Shown one piece after another: positions 32,884 to 41,737 of a DNA stretch of 64,000 nt. The DNA comes from Nitrospiraceae bacterium (GTDB taxonomy: Bacteria > Nitrospirota > Nitrospiria > Nitrospirales > UBA8639): assembly GCA_020632635.1 (NCBI GenBank), contig JACKFE010000002.1, positions 310,001-374,000 on the forward strand, given 5' to 3'. Position numbers and translations under genes: made by a program. Below the pieces are notes generated by a model. It was not told where the DNA came from and ran no database searches. It saw only the letters and a list, made by a program, of their open reading frames with translations. Each line of letters starts with the position of its first letter. Within the stretch, counting starts at the first letter, position 1.

Positions 32884-34563
32884 ATGGGCATACGAAAATC
32901 TGACGATCACACTCATGAGATTCAACGACTCCGGACAGAATTAGAGAACGTGGAGCATGAGTTGAAACAACTCCACGAGTCCCGGAATAAACTGCACCTG
33001 TCTGAGCGGCAAAACGAACGACTGGTCTCCAGCCTTCAGGAAGCCAAAACCCACATTGAGGCTTTACGCAAAGAAGTCGATAAACTTACCGCCCCGCCTT
33101 CGACCTTTGCCGTCTTTTACAGTGCGAACCCTGACGGAACCGTGAATGTGTCATTGGGCGGTCGAAAACTGCGAGTCAATCTCCATCCCTCCATATCCCC
33201 AGCCTCCCTTCACCGGGGGCAGGAGGTCATTCTCAATGAAGGCCTCAACGTAATCGAAGCCAGAGGCTATGACCCCCAGGGAGAAATCGCTCATTTAAAA
33301 CAATTAATGGAAAACGGACGGGCGATCATCAGTCTGCATATGGATGATGAACGTGTCGTGGAACTATCCGACAGCTTAGACCCCGAAACCTTAAGCGTGG
33401 GCGATCATCTCTTGTTTGAAGCTCGCTCGGGCTGTGTCATCGAAAAACTGCCTAAAACAGACATGGAAGAATTGGTGATCGAAGAAGTTCCCGATATTAC
33501 CTATGAGCAAATTGGCGGATTGAGCAAAGAGCTGGAACAAGTCAAAGATGCTGTGGAGCTGCCATTTCTCTATCCGGAACTGTTCGCCGAACACCGGTTG
33601 TCTCCACCTAAAGGGGTGCTCTTGTACGGCCCCCCCGGCTGCGGGAAAACCCTGATTGCCAAGGCCGTTGCCAATTCCATTGCCAAAAAATTGGCCCATT
33701 TGAAAGGCAAGGAGGTCCGCAGTTATTTCCTCCATGTTAAAGGGCCGGAGCTCCTCAATAAATATGTTGGAGAATCGGAACGGCAAATTCGTGAAGTCTT
33801 TGCGAAAGCCAAAGAAAAGGCTTCTCACGGAAATCCGGTTATCGTCTTTTTTGATGAAATGGATGCCTTGTTCCGAACACGTGGCACGGGGATTTCCTCA
33901 GATATCGAATCCACCATCGTTCCCCAGTTTCTTGCAGAAATTGACGGAGTGGAAAGCCTCCGGGATGTCATTGTCATTGGAGCTAGTAACCGACAGGATT
34001 TGATCGACCCCGCCGTCCTACGCCCTGGCCGCCTGGATATCAAAATCAAGATCCCGCGCCCGGATAAGCAGAACGCCAAGGAGATTCTCACCAAATACTT
34101 GAGTGCCGACCTGCCACTGGCTGAATCGGGCTTGGCCCCGTTACATCAGAATCGGATAGCCTACTGCCAGCAATTGATCGAGGCAACGGTAGAGTCCATG
34201 TATGCAAAAACGGAAGAAAACCAGTTTCTCGAAGTCACTTACGCCAATGGGGAAAAGGAAACCGTTTATTTCAAAGATTTTGCCAGTGGGGCCCTCATTG
34301 AAGGCATTGTGTCACGTGCAAAAAAACTGTCTATCAAACGGTCTATTGCGGGAGGAGAAAAAGGCCTGAAAGAGGAAGACTTCCTCAAGGCCATACGGGA
34401 AGAATTCAAGGAGCAGGAAGATCTCCCCAATACCACCCATCCGGATGACTGGGCCAAGATTGCCGGGAAAAAAGGCGAAAAAATCGTCCATGTCCGAACC
34501 CTAACCGATGAAGAATCGGAATCCAGAGAAATTGAAACCATGAGTGTCGGCCACTATTTCTAA
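32884..34563 (+). CDS. mpa: Proteasomal AAA+ ATPase (Mpa/ARC type)
   Basis: A 559-residue ring ATPase that unfolds tagged proteins for the 20S proteasome. An N-terminal coiled coil (about 5-68) precedes two OB-fold regions, then the AAA domain: Walker A GVLLYGPPGCGKTLIAKAVA, Walker B VIVFFDEMDALFRTRG. The last residues MSVGHYF resemble the GQYL tail of Mycobacterium Mpa, whose penultimate Tyr docks in the proteasome alpha ring. The ATG at 32884 follows AGGGTGA; GTG 32878 is an alternative. It heads the mpa-dop-prcB-prcA-pafA operon. Confidence 0.94.
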   Translation: MGIRKSDDHTHEIQRLRTELENVEHELKQLHESRNKLHLSERQNERLVSSLQEAKTHIEALRKEVDKLTAPPSTFAVFYSANPDGTVNVSLGGRKLRVNLHPSISPASLHRGQEVILNEGLNVIEARGYDPQGEIAHLKQLMENGRAIISLHMDDERVVELSDSLDPETLSVGDHLLFEARSGCVIEKLPKTDMEELVIEEVPDITYEQIGGLSKELEQVKDAVELPFLYPELFAEHRLSPPKGVLLYGPPGCGKTLIAKAVANSIAKKLAHLKGKEVRSYFLHVKGPELLNKYVGESERQIREVFAKAKEKASHGNPVIVFFDEMDALFRTRGTGISSDIESTIVPQFLAEIDGVESLRDVIVIGASNRQDLIDPAVLRPGRLDIKIKIPRPDKQNAKEILTKYLSADLPLAESGLAPLHQNRIAYCQQLIEATVESMYAKTEENQFLEVTYANGEKETVYFKDFASGALIEGIVSRAKKLSIKRSIAGGEKGLKEEDFLKAIREEFKEQEDLPNTTHPDDWAKIAGKKGEKIVHVRTLTDEESESREIETMSVGHYF

Positions 34564-34590
34564 ACGACTCCAACCCCTTTTGAGGTTTCT

Positions 34591-36066
34591 TTGTTACGCA
34601 TTATCGGCACGGAAACAGAATACGGTATCATTGCGCGCTCCCCACACCTTCCTGATCCCGTGGCTAATTCACTCCGCTTGATCGCCCAATGTCCTGGGCT
34701 ACCGGCACCGGACGCACTCTGGGATTACGAGAATGAAAATCCATTTTGGGATGCTCGAGGGTACCGCGTCGAAGGAGAACCAGAACGTCCTGGCCCACAT
34801 TATAATCGCCAGTTGAACAAAATCCTCCCAAACGCCGGTCGTCTGTATGTTGACGGCGCGCATCCCGAATACTCCACACCGGAATGCAGTAATCCCCGTG
34901 AGGCCCTCATATACGAACGAGCCGGTGACCAGATCGTGGCAGACTGCTTGACTCAATTAAATAACAGTCTGGGATCCGACGAATTCCTGGTGTATCGAAA
35001 CAATTCGGACGGGAAAGGCAATAGTTTTGGTTATCATGAAAACTATCTGTTGCCCCGTCGGATTGCCTTTGATCGTCTTGCGACGGTACTTCTTCCATTT
35101 TTTGTCACTCGCCAAATATTTTGTGGAGCAGGGAAGGTCGGCGCCGAAAACGGGACTGATCCGGTTTCCTTTCAATTATCACAACGGGCCGATTTTTTTG
35201 AATGCCTGCTGGACTTGAACACCATGGTTGGTCGTCCCATCATCAACACCCGTGATGAACCCCATGCTCGTCAGGCCGAGTATCGCCGGCTGCATGTCAT
35301 CGTGGGAGATGCCAATATGGCCGAAATCTCCACCTTTTTAAAAATCGGGACAACCGCCATCGTCATGGAAATGCTGGAACAGGAGGGAACCTTTCCCTCC
35401 CTTGACTTATCGGACCCCGTGCGTGCCATCAAACAAGTGTCCCGTGACTTGACGTTTAAAGGTTCACTGGATTTGAATAACGGCCGACATACCACAGCCA
35501 TCGAAGTTCAGCGTGAATACTTGCATGCCGCACATCGATTTTACACCACCAGGGAATGTTCCCCCATCACCAAAGACATTCTTATTCGATGGGAATCCGT
35601 CCTGGATACATTGGAGCGAGATCCCCGGTTATTACGCCGGGAATTGGATTGGGTGGCGAAGTACGACTTAATCACCTCCTACCGGGATCGCAGAGGGTGC
35701 CAATGGGATGACCCACGGGTGGCCATGATGGACTTGCAATATCATGATATTCGGCCGTCCAAAAGCCTCTATGCCACATTGGAACGGACTGGGAAAATCG
35801 AACGCCTGACACACGATGAAGAAATCACTCGAGCCCGTAGCTCGGCTCCCACTCAAACCAGAGCGTTTTTTCGAGGGGCCTGTCTCAAGAAATTTCCCCG
35901 GCAAATCTATGGAATGAGCTGGACCTCCGTATTATTCGACACCGGCAACCAGTCCATCAAGCGCATTCCATTACTGGATCCTTATCGCGGAACACAGCAA
36001 CTGACAACGGAATTGTTCCAAGACATTGAAACGGTGGATCAGCTAATATCACGCCTGACCACATAA
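34591..36066 (+). CDS. dop: Pup deamidase/depupylase Dop
   Basis: A 491-residue member of the Dop/PafA glutamine-synthetase-like family. The N-terminus LRIIGTETEYGIIARSPH has the IxGTETEYG motif of Dop rather than the FGLExEYG of PafA. NRDEPHAR and the nucleotide-binding GxxHPEYSTPECS are present. In actinobacteria Dop deamidates Pup and removes it from substrates. It begins with TTG at 34591 behind GAGGT, 27 bp after mpa. The gap to prcB is only 48 bp. Confidence 0.93.
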   Translation: MLRIIGTETEYGIIARSPHLPDPVANSLRLIAQCPGLPAPDALWDYENENPFWDARGYRVEGEPERPGPHYNRQLNKILPNAGRLYVDGAHPEYSTPECSNPREALIYERAGDQIVADCLTQLNNSLGSDEFLVYRNNSDGKGNSFGYHENYLLPRRIAFDRLATVLLPFFVTRQIFCGAGKVGAENGTDPVSFQLSQRADFFECLLDLNTMVGRPIINTRDEPHARQAEYRRLHVIVGDANMAEISTFLKIGTTAIVMEMLEQEGTFPSLDLSDPVRAIKQVSRDLTFKGSLDLNNGRHTTAIEVQREYLHAAHRFYTTRECSPITKDILIRWESVLDTLERDPRLLRRELDWVAKYDLITSYRDRRGCQWDDPRVAMMDLQYHDIRPSKSLYATLERTGKIERLTHDEEITRARSSAPTQTRAFFRGACLKKFPRQIYGMSWTSVLFDTGNQSIKRIPLLDPYRGTQQLTTELFQDIETVDQLISRLTT

Positions 36067-36114
36067 TCTTATAAAGTGACCGGATATACCAACTGAGGCC
36101 AAGCCAAATATCCC

Positions 36115-36954
36115 ATGTCTGTTAATTCACCCATTGGGCCGCCATCTTCCTGGGATACGCATTCCAGCTTTTACCAGTATCTTTCGGTCCATAAACCGGA
36201 ATTGCTGCCTATGGCCACATGGCAAGCTCAGACTCAACAATCTCTTCCCCATAGCGGAACTTCCATACACCAAGCCCCCGCACTTCCCCACGGCACCACC
36301 GTCCTCGCCTTCACCTACCAAGGCGGAGTGCTGATCGCCGGAGACCGGCGGGCCACGGAAGGGTATCAAATTGCGTCGACGAGAATGGAAAAAGTCTTCC
36401 AGACCGATGATTATTCAGCCATGGCCATTGCGGGGGCCGCAGGCCCTTGCGTGGAAATGGCGAAACTCTTTCGGATCGAATTGGAGCATTACGAAAAACT
36501 CGATGGCCAACCGCTGACTTGTGAAGGAAAAGCGAATCGCCTTGGACAAATGGTCAAGGCCAACTTTCCCATGGTCCTCCAAGGATTAGTAGTGATTCCA
36601 CTCTTCGTGGGATATGACCAAAAACGGGCCATTGGTCGAATTTTTAAATATGACATCACGGGCGGACGGTATGAAGAAACAGACTTTCACGCAGTAGGAT
36701 CAGGCGGCAAAGACGCCCGCCTGACTCTCAAGGAGCATTTCAAAAAACGGCTTTCAGAGCAGGACGCCATTCAGGTGGCCCTGCGGGCCTTGGTGAATGC
36801 TGCGGAAGAAGATGTAGGGACCGGCGGACCAGATCTTTTCAGACGAATTTATCCCACAATGAAACTTGTCGATCACCAGGGAGTTCGGGACGTGGAGGAA
36901 TCCGTCATCGCGGCATTATGCGAACCCCTTATGAACCGACATCAGGACGAATAA
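36115..36954 (+). CDS. prcB: 20S proteasome beta subunit PrcB
   Basis: A 279-residue Ntn-hydrolase precursor. A propeptide of 60 residues precedes HGTTVLAFTYQGGVLIAGD; autocleavage before Thr61 would expose the catalytic Thr1. Counting from it, Asp17 and Lys33 of the active-site triad are both in place (GDRRA and RMEKVF). It forms the inner rings of the proteasome with PrcA. It is followed 3 bp later by prcA. Confidence 0.95.
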   Translation: MSVNSPIGPPSSWDTHSSFYQYLSVHKPELLPMATWQAQTQQSLPHSGTSIHQAPALPHGTTVLAFTYQGGVLIAGDRRATEGYQIASTRMEKVFQTDDYSAMAIAGAAGPCVEMAKLFRIELEHYEKLDGQPLTCEGKANRLGQMVKANFPMVLQGLVVIPLFVGYDQKRAIGRIFKYDITGGRYEETDFHAVGSGGKDARLTLKEHFKKRLSEQDAIQVALRALVNAAEEDVGTGGPDLFRRIYPTMKLVDHQGVRDVEESVIAALCEPLMNRHQDE

Positions 36955-36957
36955 CGA

Positions 36958-37641
36958 ATGGCCTTACCATTTTACGTTTCCCCTGAACAAATGATGCAAG
37001 ACCGGGCGGAGTATGCCAAAAAAGGCATTGCCAAAGGCCGCTCCATCATAGCTATGGAGTATGCGGATGGAGTGCTGTTTGTTGCGGACAACCCCAGCAA
37101 CTCATTGTTTAAAATTTCAGAAATCTATGACAATATCGCCTTTTCCGGAGCCGGAAAATACAACGAGTTTGAAAGTCTGCGAAAAGCTGGCATTCAACAT
37201 GCCGACGTCAAAGGGATGATGTATAGTCGAGAAGATGTGACCGCACGCTCTCTAGCCAATGGGTATTCACAAATGCTCGGGACCATCTTCAGCCAGGAAA
37301 TGAAGCCCTATGAGGTCGAGCTGCTTTTGGCCCAAGTCGGAGAAACCGCCGAACACAATGAACTGTATCGAATTTCCTTTGATGGAAGCATTGTGGATGA
37401 ACAACGTTTTACCGCCATCGGTGGACGCTCGGAAGCCATTTTAACCCTGCTGCGTAAAGAATCGCCTGAGCACTGTCCTTCCCTTAAAGACGCACTGACT
37501 CTCTGTCATAGCGCGTTTGAACGGGTTTCAGACCTGAAACCCAGCCTGGAAGGACTAGAGGTCGCAATCTTGGATCGTACCCGAAAGGGTAGGAAATTTC
37601 GCCGGCTCCCTATCCAGGAAGCCAGACGCATTCTGGAATAG
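36958..37641 (+). CDS. prcA: 20S proteasome alpha subunit PrcA
   Basis: A 227-residue alpha-type subunit without the catalytic threonine. The N-terminal YVSPEQMMQDRAEYAKKGIA segment forms the gate and H0 helix seen in bacterial alpha subunits. It forms the outer rings that receive the ATPase tail. It lies directly after prcB and 91 bp before pafA. Confidence 0.95.
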   Translation: MALPFYVSPEQMMQDRAEYAKKGIAKGRSIIAMEYADGVLFVADNPSNSLFKISEIYDNIAFSGAGKYNEFESLRKAGIQHADVKGMMYSREDVTARSLANGYSQMLGTIFSQEMKPYEVELLLAQVGETAEHNELYRISFDGSIVDEQRFTAIGGRSEAILTLLRKESPEHCPSLKDALTLCHSAFERVSDLKPSLEGLEVAILDRTRKGRKFRRLPIQEARRILE

Positions 37642-37732
37642 CGTCTTCTCCCTTCCCTCCATCTCGATTCCAAAGTTGAACAATCCCCACTTGGGGTGTA
37701 TCCTCCCCCTAGGACCTCAGGAGAGTGCATTC

Positions 37733-39109
37733 ATGATCAAACGAATATTCGGCCTGGAGTGCGAATATGGGTTGACCTTCTCTCCGAACGGTCGCGTCTA
37801 TCTTCCCATCGAAAAAATTCTGGGCTATATCTTCGAGGGGCTCATTCCCAACAGCTGGCCATCCAACGCGTTTTTAACAAACGGGGCTCGATTTTATCAG
37901 GACACAGGCTGCCATCCGGAATATTCCACCCCGGAATGCGACGACCTCATCGATTTAGTCCTCCACGATAAGGCCGGAGAACGGATTCTCGAAAGCTGTC
38001 TTCCTATCGCGGAAGAGCGCCTGCGGGAAGAAGGCCTTTCGGGGGAAATTTTTATTTTCAAAAACAATACGGATTCGTTGGGTAACACGTATGGCTGTCA
38101 TGAAAATTTCCTGATGCGTCGTGATGTGGATTTCTGGAAGGTGAGCGAACAACTCATCCCATTCTTTGTCACAAGACAGATTTTCTCCGGCGCGGGAAAA
38201 GTCCTGAAAGTGTCGGGGAAGCCCCAATTTTTCATATCCCAGCGCGCCCAACACATCCACGAAAAAACCTCCTCGTCTACCACCTCCTCACGAAGCATCA
38301 TCAACACGCGTGACGAACCCCATGCCGACGCGGAAAAGTTCCGCCGACTGCACATCATCCTTGGGGATTCCAACATGTCGGAATTTGCCACATTCCTGAA
38401 AGTCGGCACGGCCATCCTCGTCCTCTCGATGTTGGAGGATGGCTATACCATCCCCAACATTGCGTTGGAGGAACCGGTGAAAGCGATCCGGGATATTTCC
38501 CGGGATCCGACATTGAAACGTACCGTCAAACTCGAGGATGGACGGGAACTCACGGCCTTGGACATTCAACGATTGTTCTGGGAGCGGAGCGGAGAACATC
38601 TGGCCTCCCAACCGCCGAATAAAATCATGACGGAGGTCCATCAAGAATGGGGGCGCGTGCTCAATCTTTTGGAAGAATCGCCGATGCAACTTGTCCGGGA
38701 GATTGATTGGATCACCAAAAAATGGATTATGGAAACCTATATGGACAAAAAACGGTGCGGATGGGATGACCCGCGCTTAGGAATGATGGACTTACAATAT
38801 CATGACGTGCATCGGGGTCGAAGTCTGTACTACCTTTTAGCTGAACGCCATAACATCCGAAAAATGGTAGATGAGGAAGCGATCCAGCAGGCACAAACTA
38901 TCCCCCCCCAAACGACCAGAGCCAAAATACGGGGGGATTTCATCAGATTTGCTCGAGCGAAAAATCGGTCTTATACTGTAGATTGGACGTATTTGAAACT
39001 CAATGGATACTGGGAGGAAACCATCCTGTGCATGGACCCGTTTTGCCCTTTCAATCGCCGAGTAGAGGAACTGTTGAGCCAGGTTCCCCACAATCGCCTG
39101 TATCCCTGA
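37733..39109 (+). CDS. pafA: Pup-protein ligase PafA
   Basis: A 458-residue ligase of the glutamine-synthetase-like fold. The N-terminus MIKRIFGLECEYGLTF carries the PafA-type FGLExEYG motif; NTRDEPHADAEKFRRLHII and GCHPEYSTPECDDL are shared with Dop. PafA uses ATP to join the C-terminal glutamate of Pup to substrate lysines. The ATG at 37733 has AGGAGA upstream; the frame is open from 37676. The presence of a ligase implies that a Pup-like modifier exists in this genome. Confidence 0.94.
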   Translation: MIKRIFGLECEYGLTFSPNGRVYLPIEKILGYIFEGLIPNSWPSNAFLTNGARFYQDTGCHPEYSTPECDDLIDLVLHDKAGERILESCLPIAEERLREEGLSGEIFIFKNNTDSLGNTYGCHENFLMRRDVDFWKVSEQLIPFFVTRQIFSGAGKVLKVSGKPQFFISQRAQHIHEKTSSSTTSSRSIINTRDEPHADAEKFRRLHIILGDSNMSEFATFLKVGTAILVLSMLEDGYTIPNIALEEPVKAIRDISRDPTLKRTVKLEDGRELTALDIQRLFWERSGEHLASQPPNKIMTEVHQEWGRVLNLLEESPMQLVREIDWITKKWIMETYMDKKRCGWDDPRLGMMDLQYHDVHRGRSLYYLLAERHNIRKMVDEEAIQQAQTIPPQTTRAKIRGDFIRFARAKNRSYTVDWTYLKLNGYWEETILCMDPFCPFNRRVEELLSQVPHNRLYP

Positions 39110-40026
39110 ATCCAATCCCTTCAAAGGGGTTTACCCCCACTCCCTGGTATTCGGGCCGAAAACTGTTCATTATCTGCCTTCTTATTGCGAGTATCTTCCC
39201 GATCCAAATCGTGCCAAGTGCCGAACGGCATCGTCCGGGTGCCGACGGACAATTGAGCGGCAAACAGGGACAGATCCTGTGGGTCGAAGTCCCGATTTCC
39301 GATCCCCAGGCCAATGTCAGCGGGACTTTTCTTAAACGGAAAATCCCTTTTTTCCATCTCAACGACGGCACCTTTGCCGGACTGGTAGGCCTCGACATGG
39401 AAGATCCGGAGGGGTCCCAGGAATTATCCGTCCATATCAGTACTCAGGCCGGAACCGAACACCGAAGTTATGCCATTTTGGTGATCAAAGAAAACTATAC
39501 TGTGCAAAAACTGACTCTGCCAAAAGAAAAAGTAGACCTGGATGCAAAGACCCTCAAGCGCGTCAAAGCTGAACAAAAGGAAATGGCGGGAGCTTTTCAC
39601 CATACAAATACTGACCCCTTATGGAATGGCCCATTCCTAGAACCCGTGAACGGAAAAATCACCGGGGTTTTTGGCAGCCGCCGGATTATCAATGGCCAAC
39701 CCAGGCGCCCACACTCCGGGGAGGACATTGCCGCACCAAAAGGGACACCCGTTCTCGCCATTAATAGCGGTACCGTAAGCCTGGCGGTCGACCATTTTTT
39801 TTCGGGAAAAGGGGTAGTTCTTGATCACGGCCTAGGCGTTTTTTCCATGTATTTCCATCTGTCCGAGATCAATGTACGAAATGGGCAGCCGGTTCAAAAA
39901 GGAGAGGCGATCGGCAAAGTGGGAGCCTCTGGCCGGGCCACCGGGCCCCATTTACATTGGGGGGTTCGCGTCAACGGATCAAGGGTTAATCCATTTGCCC
40001 TGACAACCCTCCCTCTTAAAGGATGA
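39028..40026 (+). CDS. M23 metallopeptidase, membrane-anchored
   Basis: A peptidoglycan-type endopeptidase of the LytM/M23 family. A membrane anchor or signal (LFIICLLIASIFPIQIVPSA, about 39160-39220) precedes a beta-rich spacer and the M23 domain with intact zinc ligands: PHSGEDIAAPKGTPV and HLHWGVRVNGSRVNP, plus YFHLSEI. Unlike the EnvC-like gene it should be catalytically active. The start is uncertain, because no ATG lies between the pafA stop and the anchor. A GTG at about 39028 or a TTG at about 39043, both inside pafA, are candidates. Confidence 0.82.
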   Translation: MHGPVLPFQSPSRGTVEPGSPQSPVSLNPIPSKGFTPTPWYSGRKLFIICLLIASIFPIQIVPSAERHRPGADGQLSGKQGQILWVEVPISDPQANVSGTFLKRKIPFFHLNDGTFAGLVGLDMEDPEGSQELSVHISTQAGTEHRSYAILVIKENYTVQKLTLPKEKVDLDAKTLKRVKAEQKEMAGAFHHTNTDPLWNGPFLEPVNGKITGVFGSRRIINGQPRRPHSGEDIAAPKGTPVLAINSGTVSLAVDHFFSGKGVVLDHGLGVFSMYFHLSEINVRNGQPVQKGEAIGKVGASGRATGPHLHWGVRVNGSRVNPFALTTLPLKG

Positions 40027-40070
40027 GTCTAAGCTCTCCCCACGTGTTTTCCGCATAACGGTCTACAACC

Positions 40071-40673
40071 GTGACTTCTCATTCCCCCATAAACTCACCC
40101 ACGCCCAGGATTCCCTATCTTTGTGTATTTTGCGGATCCAGTACGGGCATTCACCCCGGTTTTGCAGACGTGGCGCAACGCCTGGGCGAAGTGCTTGTTC
40201 AGGAAGGGTTTGGCCTGGTTTATGGTGGAGGCAATATTGGCCTGATGGGGTTATTAGCCACCACCGTTCTCAAGAAAGGCGGACAAGTCATAGGAGTCAT
40301 ACCACGCCATCTTGAAGAAAAAGAGCTTCTTCACCCCAATCTTACAGAAACCCATATTGTCGGAAGCATGCACGAACGGAAGGCCTTGATGGAGAAACGG
40401 GCTGACGGATTTATTAGTTTACCGGGAGGGTTCGGCACATTGGAGGAATGTTGCGAAATGCTGACGTGGGCACAACTCCAACTCCATCACAAGCCGTGCG
40501 GAATACTCAACTGTTTTGGATTTTTTGATGGTCTGTTAGGGTTTTTCGACCATCAGGTTTCACAAGGATTTGTCTCACAGGCCAACCGCCAGCTTCTCCT
40601 GGTCGCGAAAGACCCCGAAACCATGGTGGAACTCCTCAAGCCCAAACTTCGCTCCCCTCGCTCGCTCCCCTAA
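40071..40673 (+). CDS. LOG family (TIGR00730) Rossmann-fold protein
   Basis: A 200-residue lysine-decarboxylase-like protein. The family motifs are present: VFCGSSTGIHPGF, GLVYGGGNIGLMGLLA, and PGGFGTLEECCEMLTWAQL, which contains the PGGxGTxxE active-site sequence of LOG phosphoribohydrolases that release bases from nucleoside monophosphates. It probably starts at GTG 40071. It is convergent with the gene at 40676, with only 2 bp between stops. Confidence 0.92.
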   Translation: MTSHSPINSPTPRIPYLCVFCGSSTGIHPGFADVAQRLGEVLVQEGFGLVYGGGNIGLMGLLATTVLKKGGQVIGVIPRHLEEKELLHPNLTETHIVGSMHERKALMEKRADGFISLPGGFGTLEECCEMLTWAQLQLHHKPCGILNCFGFFDGLLGFFDHQVSQGFVSQANRQLLLVAKDPETMVELLKPKLRSPRSLP

Positions 40674-40675
40674 TC

Positions 40676-41524
40676 CTAATACGCGGAAGGCCGGGAAAAT
40701 GGGCGCTGGGTCAATAATTCCATGGCCCGCAGATTATCAAAGGCAAAACCAGTGTTCCCCATCGCCACCAAGCCTATTTTGCCAACCCTAAATGACCCGT
40801 CCCAAAACGATAGCAACATATGGTGGTCGAAAAAGACTTCGATCACTTCCTTACTGACAATGGTGTATCGTTGAATCCGTAAAAAATGCCATGGAATATC
40901 ATTGGGAATTAATTCCGCCTTAGCGATCTCAGTTGGCACTCCCTCCTTCACCGCATACACCACCACATGATTACTTTCCGGATGCACGACGGTAGCGTAA
41001 AAATTCTTGGCATCTTGAATACCGAAGGCCAACCCTGCATACCCTGATGGAGACCCCAACAACATTTTCAAACGAACCGAAATATCGACATAATCCACCT
41101 GAATGTTGTCCGCCACAAACAGCTGGTAACAGTCCGGATTCTGGCAAGCCAACGATTGACGAACCACGTGCGACCGGCTGGGAGCGCTGGAATCTTCATG
41201 GACAGCCCATCCTTCAGTCGAGGCTCCGCCTCCACTGAAAATGTGAAATCCATCCGGCAGCGTATCGGTGGAACTAGATTCAAAATTCCATTCTTGAAAA
41301 ACCGGAGGCGTGGCTTTTAAATCCGGCTTGGGCAATTCTTGAGGTTGATCGGCGGCAAAAGACAAACTTGATGAAAGGAGGAAACATCCCCCCAGAATAA
41401 AAACTCCGATGTTTCCCCACAGGGGCATGGATTTCCCCCGCACTGTGCATGCTCCAGGATTATGGATGATCATGTGGCGAAAGAGTGGATTCGGTACCTT
41501 GGACGTATCTGAATGTACATTCAT
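40676..41524 (-). CDS. Secreted LamG/DUF1080-like beta-sandwich protein
   Basis: A protein of about 282 residues with a late signal peptide (GNIGVFILGGCFLLSSSLSFA followed by a mature start near ADQPQELPKP). The mature part resembles concanavalin-like LamG or 3-keto-disaccharide hydrolase (DUF1080) domains: YAGLAFGIQDAKNFYATVVHP, VFFDHHMLLSFWDGSFRVGKI, NTGFAFDNLRA. These often bind carbohydrates. The ATG at 41524 has AGGAAAGG upstream; the ATG at 41428 just before the hydrophobic core is the alternative. Exact family uncertain. Confidence 0.7.
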   Translation of the reverse strand: MNVHSDTSKVPNPLFRHMIIHNPGACTVRGKSMPLWGNIGVFILGGCFLLSSSLSFAADQPQELPKPDLKATPPVFQEWNFESSSTDTLPDGFHIFSGGGASTEGWAVHEDSSAPSRSHVVRQSLACQNPDCYQLFVADNIQVDYVDISVRLKMLLGSPSGYAGLAFGIQDAKNFYATVVHPESNHVVVYAVKEGVPTEIAKAELIPNDIPWHFLRIQRYTIVSKEVIEVFFDHHMLLSFWDGSFRVGKIGLVAMGNTGFAFDNLRAMELLTQRPFSRPSAY

Positions 41525-41737
41525 AACCTTTCCTATTCCCCTAAATAAAGACATAAAATTTCGGGCATATTCTCCGATGATACGCATTTTTCCCGGAATG
41601 GCACAAGACCTTTGGATAATTCCTCTGAGCCGGGAAACGCATTGTGCCTGCCGGTGTTCTTGCCGTATCCAATGAGTGTTTGTTAGCCTGTGGGAGCGTA
41701 AGGAAATGTTCAGAACATTCCCCTCACCCCTGGCAGT

